Below, in pieces: positions 1-6,381 of a DNA stretch of 11,130 bases; positions within the stretch are counted from its first letter, which is position 1; each line of letters opens with the position of its first letter. Origin of the DNA: Mogibacterium sp. (GTDB lineage: Bacteria; Bacillota_A; Clostridia; Peptostreptococcales; Anaerovoracaceae). Under the pieces are notes generated by a model that saw only the letters and a list, made by a program, of their open reading frames with translations, made no database searches and had not been told where the DNA came from. The position numbers and the translations under genes are program-made. The stretch is from positions 1 through 11,130 of the forward strand of contig JAFUGO010000171.1 of the NCBI GenBank assembly GCA_017469325.1, given 5' to 3'.

Positions 1-1
1 A

Positions 2-682
2 CTCACAAGAGTCAGGGATGAGGTCATCAGATGTGACGACATAGGGATCGCGCCGGGCAGACCTTACGTAAAGATCGGTATGGAACTTTTCTATGCCGAA
101 GGACCGGCTATCATCAAAAAGCTTAAGGAAAGAGGCCACAAGGTCTTCCTTGACCTCAAGCTTCACGACATCCCTAACACCGTCAAAAAGGCCATGATGG
201 TCCTCGGAGAGTACGGCGTCGATATGGTAAATGTCCATGCCGGCGGAGGAGTGGCAATGATGAAGGCCGCGAAAGAGGGCCTCATGCTCGGAGCCGCTAG
301 GTATGCCGACAAGCCTAAACTGATCGCGGTAACACAGCTCACATCGACCGATGAGGCTGCACTCCACGGAGAGCTTCTCATCGATAAGCCGATGGACGAG
401 GTAGTAAGGCAGTATGCTCTCAACGCAAAGGCGGCAGGCCTCGACGGCGTCGTCTGCTCGGCATTTGAGGCTGCAGATATACATCGCGCATGCGGTGAGG
501 ATTTCCTGACCATAACGCCGGGAATCAGATTCGAAAACAGCGCGGCAGATGACCAGAGGAGAGTAATGACTCCTGCAAAGGCTAAGGAAGCCGGCTCCGA
601 TTTCATCGTTGTCGGAAGACCGATAACCGCTGCCGAGAAGCCGATAGAAGCTTATGAAAGATGCAAAGAGGAATTTCTGTAG
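2..682 (+). CDS. pyrF: Orotidine 5'-phosphate decarboxylase, 5'-partial
   Basis: Decarboxylates OMP to UMP, the last step of de novo pyrimidine synthesis, in the cytosol. The reading frame is open to the left edge, so the start codon lies outside; the ATG at 80 is an internal Met in the conserved segment [12 protein letters not shown], not the start. 226 residues are visible, so perhaps only 10 to 15 are missing from a family length of about 235-240. The catalytic Asp-x-Lys-x-x-Asp signature appears as [11 protein letters not shown] (visible residues 51-61). The phosphate-binding end of the barrel is seen in TPGIR and VVGRPIT. It is followed after 15 bases by pyrE, the usual pairing in Firmicute pyr operons. 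The family assignment is secure. Confidence 0.97.
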   Translation, partial: LTRVRDEVIRCDDIGIAPGRPYVKIGMELFYAEGPAIIKKLKERGHKVFLDLKLHDIPNTVKKAMMVLGEYGVDMVNVHAGGGVAMMKAAKEGLMLGAARYADKPKLIAVTQLTSTDEAALHGELLIDKPMDEVVRQYALNAKAAGLDGVVCSAFEAADIHRACGEDFLTITPGIRFENSAADDQRRVMTPAKAKEAGSDFIVVGRPITAAEKPIEAYERCKEEFL

Positions 683-697
683 AGGTATAAAGACAAT

Positions 698-1348
698 ATG
701 AGCAGAGAAAAAGAGATAAAAAAACTGATCGCGGAGGATCTTCTGAGGATCAAAGCGGTATTCCTGAGACCGGAAGAGCCGTTTACATGGGCAAGCGGCA
801 TCAAAAGCCCTATCTACTGTGACAACAGACTGACCCTGACTGCTCCGGATGTAAGGACAGACGTAGAAGAATCGCTCGCATATACGATAAAAGAGATATT
901 TCCTGAGGTGGAAGTCCTCATGGGAACAGCCACGGCAGGCATCGCACACGCTGCGATAACGGCCCATCTTATGGGCCTTCCTATGGGCTATGTAAGATCG
1001 GGCGCCAAGGATCACGGCAGAGGCAACCAGATTGAAGGCCGTCTCGAGCCGGGCCAGAAGGTAGTCGTGGTAGAGGATCTCATCTCGACCGGCGGCAGCT
1101 GCATAGAGACTGTCAATGTATTGAGAAATGCCGGAGCCGAGGTCCTCGGAGTCATTTCCATAATGACCTACGGAATGAAGAAGGGCATAGACCGCATGGC
1201 GGAAGCCGGGATAGAGTGGGTGTCGCTCACCAACTTCGATGAGGTCATCGCAGCCGCGGCAGAGAACGGCTATATCCCTGAGACGGATATCCCGAGGCTG
1301 AAAGCTTTCAGAGACGACCCGTCCGATGAAAGCTGGATAGGTAAATAG
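698..1348 (+). CDS. pyrE: Orotate phosphoribosyltransferase
   Basis: Joins orotate and PRPP to give OMP, the substrate of the PyrF encoded just upstream. The 216-residue length is normal for the family. The orotate-binding segment FTWASGIKSPIYCDNR is at about 29-44, the flexible catalytic loop with Lys104 and His106 at about 98-114, and the PRPP-binding signature VVVVEDLISTGGS at about 122-134. The ATG at 698 is preceded by AGAGGT (681-686). The gap to pyrF is 15 bases and the next gene begins 5 bases after the stop, so it is probably cotranscribed with both. No pyrimidine attenuator is visible here; any would lie upstream of the window. Confidence 0.98.
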   Translation: MSREKEIKKLIAEDLLRIKAVFLRPEEPFTWASGIKSPIYCDNRLTLTAPDVRTDVEESLAYTIKEIFPEVEVLMGTATAGIAHAAITAHLMGLPMGYVRSGAKDHGRGNQIEGRLEPGQKVVVVEDLISTGGSCIETVNVLRNAGAEVLGVISIMTYGMKKGIDRMAEAGIEWVSLTNFDEVIAAAAENGYIPETDIPRLKAFRDDPSDESWIGK

Positions 1349-1353
1349 GAACC

Positions 1354-2289
1354 ATGCTGGCAGTGATCCTGGGTCTGGTGGCCGGAGCTGCTTCAACGGT
1401 CCAGGCCAGTATCAACACAGAAGCACGCAAGGTATTCAGATCCCCGTTTATAACTGCGGGGATCAATTTTACAGTGGCGTGGATAACCCTGGCGCTGTTC
1501 ATCATAATAACGGAGCACAGCTTCCGTATACCGCTCGCGGCCGCCGCTGAATATCCGGTATGGATATGGTTCGGCGGAGTCTGCGCGATATTCATAGTGT
1601 CGCTCAACATATTCTGCCTGCCGCACCTCGGAGCAGCCGGCAACGTTATGATAATCAACTTCGGACAGATAATGACGGGGCTGGTCATAGACCATTTCGC
1701 CCTGTTCGGATCCGAAGAAGCGAGGATGTCGGCCGCGAGATTCATAGGAGCCATACTTGTAATAGCAGGCATGATACTCGTAACAAAGGAGCCCGGAAGC
1801 GGAGAGGAGAGCAGAGGCGTACCAGTCTTTTACGCAGTGCTCGCATTCATATGCGGAATAGCGTGCTCCGTGCAGATCGCCGTCAACGGTACACTCAGGA
1901 CCGTTATACAGTCAGTCGCCAAGACGACCATCATTTCCATGTCGGTCGCGATCCTTTCAACTACGGTCGTTATAGCTGCGATTCTTTTGTTCAGGGGCAA
2001 AAAAGGCCTGTTTGATGAGCCGGATGAAAGCGGGCAAAAAGCAGACTTTAAGCTCTGGATGATCACCGGAGGACTCTTCGCGCTTACCGTAGTCAGCGGA
2101 AACGCGGCAGCCGCTCCGGTCATAGGCACCGGCCTCGCCACCATAATGAACCTCATAGGCATGATGGGCGGCGGTCTGGTGATAGACGCTGCCGGATTCC
2201 TCGGGATCGAAAAGAAACCGGTAACTGTCAGAAAGATAGTCGGCATGCTTCTGATGCTGGCCGGTACGGTCCTTATCTCGTTCTTCTAG
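1354..2289 (+). CDS. DMT-superfamily transporter, duplicated YdcZ (DUF606) domain
   Basis: Integral membrane protein of 311 residues made almost wholly of hydrophobic helices, probably ten. It reads as two tandem YdcZ/DUF606 units, about 1-146 and 155-311. The halves share VQASIN...ARKVFRS against VQIAVN...LRTVIQS, and LVIDHFALFG against LVIDAAGFLG, as expected for an internal duplication. The YdcZ hallmark of a Gln/Asn helix followed by a late LVID motif is present. The ATG at 1354 is only 5 bases after the pyrE stop, which supports translational coupling; its ribosome site is weak. The substrate is unknown. Its place in a pyrimidine operon could suggest a nucleobase or a related nitrogen compound, but that is guesswork. 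Confidence 0.88.
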   Translation: MLAVILGLVAGAASTVQASINTEARKVFRSPFITAGINFTVAWITLALFIIITEHSFRIPLAAAAEYPVWIWFGGVCAIFIVSLNIFCLPHLGAAGNVMIINFGQIMTGLVIDHFALFGSEEARMSAARFIGAILVIAGMILVTKEPGSGEESRGVPVFYAVLAFICGIACSVQIAVNGTLRTVIQSVAKTTIISMSVAILSTTVVIAAILLFRGKKGLFDEPDESGQKADFKLWMITGGLFALTVVSGNAAAAPVIGTGLATIMNLIGMMGGGLVIDAAGFLGIEKKPVTVRKIVGMLLMLAGTVLISFF

Positions 2290-2290
2290 A

Positions 2291-2297
2291 AGGGGTG
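2291..2297 (+). promoter_or_regulatory. Ribosome binding site of the omega-amidase gene
   Basis: AGGGGTG lies 5 bases before the ATG at 2303 and 2 bases after the stop of the transporter gene. It fixes the start and shows that the gene has its own strong initiation site within the operon. Confidence 0.75.
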
Positions 2298-2302
2298 AAG
2301 AT

Positions 2303-3136
2303 ATGAATAAGATAGGCATAGCGAGCCTTCAGCTGAAGGTATATGACGACAAATATGAATGCATAGAAAAGCTGGCGGAGCTCATCGCTTCGGGAGCCGC
2401 GGACGGAGCAGACATAATAAGCCTTCCGGAGATGTGGAGCTGCGTATACAGGACGGACCATTTCCCGGTGAACGCCGAGCCGGAGCAGGGCGATACATGG
2501 CTGGCGATGTCCACCATAGCCCGCAAGAACCATAAGTATCTGGTCGGCGGATCCATCCCGGAGCTCGGAGAGGACGGCAATGTTTATAACACATGCTACG
2601 TGTTCGACCGCGAGGGCAAGCAGATAGGCAAACACCGCAAGGTGCACCTCTTTGACATCTACGCTCACGGCGAGCAGGTCTTCAGGGAGTCAGATACACT
2701 CACCGGAGGCGGGTACTTCAATACATTCGAGACGGAATGGGGAAAGATGGCAGTCAACATCTGCTTTGACATAAGGTTCCCTGAAAGCGCGCGCATACCG
2801 GCTCTGGACGGAGCGAAGGTCATATTCAATCCGGCGTCGTTCAACATGACGACAGGTCCCGCGCACTGGGAGATCGCCTTCAGGCAGAGAGCGATTGAGA
2901 ACCAGATCTACATGGTCGGAACGGCAGCCGCTTATTCGCCTGAACACGGCTATGAGGCTTACGGCCATTCCATAATCTGCGACCCGTGGGGCAGGGTGCT
3001 GTTCCAGATGGACCGCGGAGAAGATCATAATGTCACGGAGATAGACCTCGACTACATAGATGAAGTCAGAAAGAAACTGCCTCTGCTTTCTGCAAGGCGC
3101 ACGGATATATACGATCTCAGTGTAAAAACACGCTAA
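2303..3136 (+). CDS. Carbon-nitrogen hydrolase, Nit2-like omega-amidase
   Basis: Nitrilase-superfamily enzyme of 277 residues. The catalytic triad is visible: Glu43 in LPEMW, Lys113 in HRKVHLFDI and Cys154 in NICFDIRFPE. The segment FNMTTGPAHWE just after the Cys, and the ending RRTDIYDL, are typical of the omega-amidase (Nit2) branch. Members of that branch hydrolyse alpha-ketoglutaramate or alpha-ketosuccinamate to the 2-oxoacid plus ammonia, closing the glutamine and asparagine transaminase cycle. It is likely cytosolic and homo-oligomeric. It sits 13 bases after the transporter gene and probably ends the pyr operon. Other nitrilase-family activities, such as N-carbamoyl-amide hydrolysis related to pyrimidine breakdown, cannot be excluded from sequence alone but fit the motifs less well. 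Confidence 0.9.
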   Translation: MNKIGIASLQLKVYDDKYECIEKLAELIASGAADGADIISLPEMWSCVYRTDHFPVNAEPEQGDTWLAMSTIARKNHKYLVGGSIPELGEDGNVYNTCYVFDREGKQIGKHRKVHLFDIYAHGEQVFRESDTLTGGGYFNTFETEWGKMAVNICFDIRFPESARIPALDGAKVIFNPASFNMTTGPAHWEIAFRQRAIENQIYMVGTAAAYSPEHGYEAYGHSIICDPWGRVLFQMDRGEDHNVTEIDLDYIDEVRKKLPLLSARRTDIYDLSVKTR

Positions 3137-3160
3137 ATTGTCAATCTTAAAGTACATATA

Positions 3161-3190
3161 TTGCAAATGCTGTATGCATTGAGTTACAAT
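3161..3190 (+). promoter_or_regulatory. Predicted promoter for the small membrane protein/DUF5684 pair
   Basis: TTGCAA (3161-3166) and TACAAT (3185-3190) are 18 bases apart, in a short AT-rich gap after the amidase stop. The start site would be near 3197, about 20 bases before the next start codon. No clear terminator precedes it, so readthrough from the pyr operon is also possible. Confidence 0.5.
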
Positions 3191-3203
3191 AAGCCTTCAG
3201 AAA

Positions 3204-3211
3204 AGGGGGAG
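3204..3211 (+). promoter_or_regulatory. Ribosome binding site that sets the start at 3218
   Basis: AGGGGGAG lies 6 bases before ATG 3218. The frame stays open upstream to a TTG at 3161, but that TTG lies in the predicted -35 box and lacks a ribosome site, so 3218 is the better start. Confidence 0.7.
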
Positions 3212-3217
3212 AATACT

Positions 3218-3454
3218 ATGGCAAGCAACAAATCGGGAATCAAAAATACTACTGCAAAAGCAGACCTTGATTTAGGCAAAGCCCTGCTGAGCATAGTTGC
3301 GGCGGGAGTCGCGGGCGGCGCGGTCCTGATAGGCGCGGCAAAGGCGCTCGGAGAGACCCTGCTCGAACTCCAGAACAAAGAAAGCAAAAAACTCGAAGCT
3401 CAGCGTGAGGCCGATAAAGAAGAGGTCAGACGCATAACAGAAAATGAATATTAG
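3218..3454 (+). CDS. Small hypothetical membrane protein, 78 aa
   Basis: I do not recognise the family. The protein starts with a polar stretch of about 18 residues, has one Ala/Gly-rich transmembrane segment (about 20-43, including SIVAAGVAGGAVLIG), and ends with a highly charged Lys/Glu/Arg helix of about 30 residues that could form a coiled coil. The Gly/Ala-rich membrane helix would suit helix-helix packing. The next gene, a DUF5684 membrane protein, starts 19 bases later with its own ribosome site, so the two are probably cotranscribed and may act together. Being real is supported by the promoter, the strong ribosome site and the operon spacing; no function can be given. Confidence 0.7.
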   Translation: MASNKSGIKNTTAKADLDLGKALLSIVAAGVAGGAVLIGAAKALGETLLELQNKESKKLEAQREADKEEVRRITENEY

Positions 3455-3473
3455 AAAAGGAGAACGGTAAATC

Positions 3474-4064
3474 ATGGAACAATTATTATCATATGCAGAA
3501 GAAAACGGTTCCAGCGGTTCCGGAATGTCGACAGTATGGTTTGTGATCGGAGCTCTCGGACTGTGGAAGATGTTTGAAAAGGCCGGAGTCGAAGGCTGGG
3601 CCGGACTCATTCCTCTGTACAGAGACTACAAGCTCTGCGATAAGGTAATGGGTGACCCTTGGTACTGGCTGAGGACTCTGTGGGCACTGGTACCTATCAT
3701 CGGCTGGGTCCTGGCTATTTACTATGAGTATCAGATCTGCAAGGCAACTGCGCAGGCTTACGGAAAGCCTGAAAGCTGGTCATGGGGATACCTCTTCCTG
3801 GGCCCTGTATTCTGGCTGATCACAGGTTTTGACCAGTCTCAGTATTACGGACCTTTCGGCAGGGGAGACCACCGCACAGGCGAGGCACGCCAGGCAAAGA
3901 CAGTCAATTTTGACGTAGTAGAGCCTGCACCTGTTGAGGAAGAGCCTGTTGTTGAAGCTTACAACGAGCCTGTAGTAGAGGCTTACAGCGAGCCTGTCGT
4001 CGAGCCGGTCAAAGAGAGCGAAGAAGTTGAGTTCGACTTCGTTCAGGACGATCTGACAGAATAG
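3474..4064 (+). CDS. DUF5684 membrane protein with acidic repeat tail
   Basis: 196 residues. The core (about 18-125) has three hydrophobic segments and the DUF5684 pattern: WKMFEKAGVEGWAGLIPLY, then a Trp-rich helix pair, then a final helix followed by DQSQYYGPFG. The function of this domain is not known. The remainder (about 135-196) is an acidic, Pro/Val/Glu-rich tail that looks disordered and contains three tandem 8-residue units of the form EPVVEAY(N/S). Ribosome site AAGGAGA (3457-3463) precedes ATG 3474 by 10 bases. It is the last gene before a bidirectional terminator. The Trp content and tail suggest a membrane anchor with a charged cytoplasmic or exposed arm, which is inference. Confidence 0.85.
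   Translation: MEQLLSYAEENGSSGSGMSTVWFVIGALGLWKMFEKAGVEGWAGLIPLYRDYKLCDKVMGDPWYWLRTLWALVPIIGWVLAIYYEYQICKATAQAYGKPESWSWGYLFLGPVFWLITGFDQSQYYGPFGRGDHRTGEARQAKTVNFDVVEPAPVEEEPVVEAYNEPVVEAYSEPVVEPVKESEEVEFDFVQDDLTE
3942..4013 (+). repeat. Three tandem 24-base units in the DUF5684 gene tail
   Basis: Units begin at 3942, 3966 and 3990 and encode EPVVEAYN, EPVVEAYS and EPVVEPVK. The Val-Val pair is written GTTGTT, GTAGTA and GTCGTC in successive units, so the units have diverged at silent sites while keeping the protein sequence. Confidence 0.85.
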
Positions 4065-4091
4065 ACGCATACAATCGAATAAAGGCAAATC

Positions 4092-4118
4092 AAAAGATCC
4101 GCGCGTGCGGATCTTTTT
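4092..4118. terminator. Bidirectional rho-independent terminator
   Basis: A perfect 11-bp stem (4092-4102 with 4107-4117) has a 4-base GCGT loop. It is followed by a T run on the + strand and by TTTTGATTT when read on the - strand. It lies between convergent genes and can end both the DUF5684 transcript and the lspA/pseudouridine synthase transcript. Confidence 0.92.
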
Positions 4119-4128
4119 GTGTGATCAT

Positions 4129-5073
4129 TTACTGCTTTTCTCTGAGCTTTCTGAGGACATCCTCGAATACCTGAGGCAGATCCGAATGGAACTCAAGGTA
4201 TTCTCCGGTAGAAGGGTGGATGAACCCCAGAGTACCCGCATGCAGAAGCTGCCCGCGGACTTCGATGCCTTCCGTTTTGAAGGACTGCCTGCGCGGTCCG
4301 TACAGCTCATCTCCGACGAGCGGATGATGCATATATGCCATATGGACCCTTATCTGATGGGTGCGGCCTGTTTCGAGTATCGCCCTGACAAGGGTGTATT
4401 TGCCGAATCTCTCCAGCACCTTTATATGCGTGACCGCGTTCCTGGCGGCAGCGCCGTTCACGGCATTGCGCATGCGGTTACGCTCATCGCGTCCTATAGG
4501 AGCGTCTATCGTCAGCTCATCTTCTTTCAGATTGTCATATACCAGAGCCGTGTACTGGCGCGTCACTGAGTGCTCCTTCAGCTGTGCCGCCAGAGACTCA
4601 TGCGCCTTGTCGTTCTTGGCTATCATGAGGAGCCCGCTCGTGTCCTTGTCTATTCGGTGCACTATGCCGGGACGTATGACTCCGTTTATCGAGGAGAGGG
4701 AATCTCCCATGTGATACATTATTGCGTTTACAAGGGTGCCGTTCGCGTTGCCCGGACCCGGGTGCACGACCATGCCGCGCGGCTTGTTGATCACAGCCAC
4801 GTCATCGTCCTCGTAGACTATCTCAAGAGGAATGTTCTCTGCCTCTATGCTGAGAGGCTCGGGCTCGGGGATCTCGATCGTGACCGTATCACCGCTGCTG
4901 ACGGAATGCTTCTTTGAAGTGACCGCTGCGCCGTTTACTTTGACGCTTCCTTTTTCGATCAGCTTCACCGCGTAACTGCGTGAAAGCTCATCGGTGTTGC
5001 AGCCGATGAAGGCATCCAGACGCGAGCCTGATTCTTCGGGCGGGACCGTTACTGTCAGTATGTATTCAGACAT
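4129..5073 (-). CDS. RluA-family pseudouridine synthase, RluD-like
   Basis: Isomerises uridines to pseudouridine in structured RNA, most likely 23S rRNA. The 314-residue protein has an N-terminal S4 RNA-binding domain (about 16-75, GSRLDAFIG...KLIEKGSVKVNG) and then the catalytic domain. The active-site motif HRIDKDTSGLL is at 139-149 with catalytic Asp142; other family blocks seen are NKPRGMVVHPG and GRTHQIRVHM. An S4 domain plus this length matches the RluD/YlyB branch, but the exact target uridines cannot be read from sequence. The start ATG (5073) lies inside the end of lspA, an 8-base overlap, with a strong AGGAGGG ribosome site within lspA. lspA followed by this gene is a common Firmicute pair. 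Confidence 0.95.
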   Translation of the reverse strand: MSEYILTVTVPPEESGSRLDAFIGCNTDELSRSYAVKLIEKGSVKVNGAAVTSKKHSVSSGDTVTIEIPEPEPLSIEAENIPLEIVYEDDDVAVINKPRGMVVHPGPGNANGTLVNAIMYHMGDSLSSINGVIRPGIVHRIDKDTSGLLMIAKNDKAHESLAAQLKEHSVTRQYTALVYDNLKEDELTIDAPIGRDERNRMRNAVNGAAARNAVTHIKVLERFGKYTLVRAILETGRTHQIRVHMAYMHHPLVGDELYGPRRQSFKTEGIEVRGQLLHAGTLGFIHPSTGEYLEFHSDLPQVFEDVLRKLREKQ

Positions 5074-5542
5074 CCGTCCCTCCTTTGTTTTCCTCGTCTT
5101 TGAACATGTAGATCAGAGACGCCATGGCGATAAAGCATCCGCATGTGACGAATATATCCGCGACATTGAACACCGCAAAGCTCCAGCATGAGATCATATC
5201 GGTCACATAGCCGAGAGAGAGGCGGTCTATCATGTTGGATACTCCTCCCGCCGCGACAAAGGTGAACAGGAGAGGTATGAGTTTCTGCCCTGAAGATGCC
5301 TCTTTGACTATGAAGATCACGCAGGCGATTATGAGCGCCGATGTGAGGAATACCGTTATGAAGCGGTTGCCCTCAAACATGCTGAAAGCGGTCCCTGTAT
5401 TCTGCACATAATAAATGCTGAACCAGTTTCCCAGGATGGGGATCCTGTCGCCCGGCTGCATATTGGCGCGCACCAGATATTTAGTAAGCTGATCGAGCGC
5501 GATCACTGCCGCGGCGATCAGAAGGTAATACGTCTTTTTCAT
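5066..5542 (-). CDS. lspA: Lipoprotein signal peptidase (signal peptidase II)
   Basis: Membrane aspartyl protease that removes signal peptides from prolipoproteins after lipid attachment. The 158 residues form four transmembrane segments. The two catalytic aspartates are seen: Asp106 in GGVSNMIDR and Asp129 in FNVADIFV; the early DQLTKY motif and NTGTAFS are also conserved. The ATG at 5542 is the only credible start, since the first helix begins at once and no other start precedes DQLTK. No ribosome site is seen upstream, and the predicted promoter leaves a leader of only about 3 bases. It overlaps the pseudouridine synthase gene by 8 bases. Confidence 0.97.
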   Translation of the reverse strand: MKKTYYLLIAAAVIALDQLTKYLVRANMQPGDRIPILGNWFSIYYVQNTGTAFSMFEGNRFITVFLTSALIIACVIFIVKEASSGQKLIPLLFTFVAAGGVSNMIDRLSLGYVTDMISCWSFAVFNVADIFVTCGCFIAMASLIYMFKDEENKGGTDV

Positions 5543-5551
5543 AACGAAATA

Positions 5552-5580
5552 ATAATACTATTGAATCAGTCTGTTCTCAA
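5552..5580 (-). promoter_or_regulatory. Predicted lspA promoter giving a nearly leaderless mRNA
   Basis: Read on the - strand, TTGAGA (5580-5575) and TATTAT (5557-5552) are 17 bases apart; each matches the sigma-A consensus at 5 of 6 bases. The start site would be near 5545, about 3 bases before ATG 5542. Confidence 0.6.
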
Positions 5581-5614
5581 CGGCTTTCTTGTTTCACCTT
5601 TGGTATTTGTTGTC

Positions 5615-5650
5615 TGTTCAGATCAACTTGGTTAGTCTATAATAACTAAC
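5615..5650 (+). promoter_or_regulatory. Predicted promoter with dyad over the -10 box
   Basis: A perfect TATAAT (5638-5643) has a weak TGTTCA (5615-5620) 17 bases upstream. The -10 box sits in the centre of the inverted repeat GTTAGT (5631-5636) / ACTAAC (5645-5650), which could be an operator. It would drive the gene starting at 5717, with a start site near 5650. Confidence 0.5.
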
Positions 5651-5663
5651 AGGAATGGATAAA

Positions 5664-5699
5664 ATGAGTATGGATATGACAAAGAAACCGGTCTTGTAA
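5664..5699 (+). CDS. Possible 11-codon leader peptide
   Basis: ATG 5664 reads MSMDMTKKPVL and stops at 5697-5699, just where the ribosome site of the next gene begins. AGGA (5651-5654) lies 9 bases upstream. An in-frame ATG at 5655 would give a 14-residue version. The spacing would suit translational coupling. No attenuator structure was seen, and an open frame this short may be chance. Confidence 0.2.
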   Translation: MSMDMTKKPVL

Positions 5700-5716
5700 A
5701 AGGGGACATTTGATTG

Positions 5717-6154
5717 ATGAAGAAAATTCGAATAATAGTTATAACTCTACTAATAATAGGAATTGTCGCTGGGGGATTTGTCTGGGAAACAGAGGAAGTC
5801 CGGCGATTTGCAGGGGATTATGTTGCAGTTGATGCACAGGATTCGGCATATGAATTGATCTTATCCAAGATAGGTCGCATTAAAGTGGTGGATGTCGGTG
5901 CCGGAAATCCCGCTATAGAAGGCTGGATATACAGAACTCCTTCTTCTGCTGAATATAGCAGGTATTACCTGAAAACCGGAGGAGAAACAGATGGAGTCTT
6001 CCTTGGCCTGGAGGAGAATAACGGAAAAGCAACTGTGTGGCTGTCATTATTAGGTCGGGCTATTGCTGATGATGAAGAGCCAACACCGTTCAGAGTTATA
6101 ACAATAGAAACCAAAACGGATCATATGCAGTTCAACGAAAAAGGCTTTGAATGA
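5717..6154 (+). CDS. Unrecognised protein with N-terminal membrane anchor or signal, 145 aa
   Basis: I do not recognise the family. Residues 1-24 (MKKIRIIVITLLIIGIVAGG...) form a positively charged start and a hydrophobic helix, so the protein is exported or anchored; there is no lipobox Cys. The remaining 120 residues are soluble, rich in acidic and aromatic residues and probably mostly beta (RIKVVDVGAG, RYYLKTGGETDGVFLGLE, VITIETK). ATG 5717 is chosen over the in-frame TTG at 5714 because AAAAGGGG (5698-5705) sits 11 bases before it. The DNA is more AT-rich than the flanking core genes, especially at the start. The gap of about 227 bases to the ATPase gene holds a separate promoter, so the two need not share a transcript. 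Confidence 0.65.
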   Translation: MKKIRIIVITLLIIGIVAGGFVWETEEVRRFAGDYVAVDAQDSAYELILSKIGRIKVVDVGAGNPAIEGWIYRTPSSAEYSRYYLKTGGETDGVFLGLEENNGKATVWLSLLGRAIADDEEPTPFRVITIETKTDHMQFNEKGFE

Positions 6155-6255
6155 TTGCCTAAGGGTGATCCTACTTCCAAATCAATGTATCTAAGAATAC
6201 CTATGGTCCAGGAAACGTTTCATATTTGTAACACCTCGCGCTTGCAAAGCGCAGT

Positions 6256-6296
6256 AATGAAGAAAAGTGACAAATTGGGCAAAAATCTTCATTGGG
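6256..6296 (+). repeat. Palindromic element, copy A
   Basis: A 41-base element with 8-bp inverted arms (AATGAAGA 6256-6263 / TCTTCATT 6286-6293). It matches the element at 6332-6372 at 31 of 41 positions without gaps; shared blocks are TGAAGAAA, GTGACAA, GGCAAA and TCTTCA. It lies just upstream of the -35 box of the ATPase promoter. Confidence 0.75.
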
Positions 6297-6299
6297 CGA

Positions 6300-6328
6300 T
6301 TGCCGCAATATTATTTTCGTGGTACAAT
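6300..6328 (+). promoter_or_regulatory. Predicted ATPase promoter, extended -10
   Basis: TTGCCG (6300-6305) and TACAAT (6323-6328) are 17 bases apart, with TGG directly before the -10 box (6320-6322), the extended -10 form. The start site would be near 6335, inside the left arm of the second palindrome. The promoter is bracketed by the two related palindromic elements. Confidence 0.6.
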
Positions 6329-6373
6329 CCTATTGAAGAAATGTGACAATAATGGCAAATTTCTTCAATAGGA
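6328..6373 (+). promoter_or_regulatory. Palindromic element copy B: 15-bp hairpin covering the ribosome site
   Basis: Bases 6328-6342 and 6359-6373 are perfect reverse complements, with a 16-base loop. The right arm ends in AGGA, the first half of the AGGAGGGG ribosome site (6370-6377) of the ATPase gene. As RNA this hairpin should hinder initiation; as DNA it is a strong dyad straddling the transcription start. Bases 6332-6372 are copy B of the element at 6256-6296. Confidence 0.75.
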
Positions 6374-6377
6374 GGGG
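6370..6377 (+). promoter_or_regulatory. Ribosome binding site that sets the ATPase start
   Basis: AGGAGGGG lies 4 bases before ATG 6382. Longer in-frame starts at 6343 and 6352 lie in the hairpin loop and have no ribosome site. Confidence 0.85.
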
Positions 6378-6381
6378 CGCA

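Noticed and set aside
80..682. ATG at 80 as the start of pyrF
   Set aside because: The frame is open to the window edge, upstream codons encode family-like sequence, and this Met lies in the conserved KxGxELF segment.
3166..3180. Short inverted repeat AATGC / GCATT after the amidase gene as a terminator
   Set aside because: Only 5 bp, no T run, and it overlaps the predicted promoter.
4105..4569. 154-codon open frame on the + strand
   Set aside because: Antisense to the pseudouridine synthase gene and starts inside the terminator hairpin.
6238..6252. Hairpin GCGCTT / AAGCGC as a terminator of the anchored protein mRNA
   Set aside because: Six pairs with a 3-base loop and no T run after it; too weak to call.
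6155..6346. 63-codon open frame starting with TTG between the anchored protein and the ATPase
   Set aside because: No ribosome site, begins directly at the preceding stop, resembles no family I know, and runs through the two palindromic elements and the ATPase promoter.
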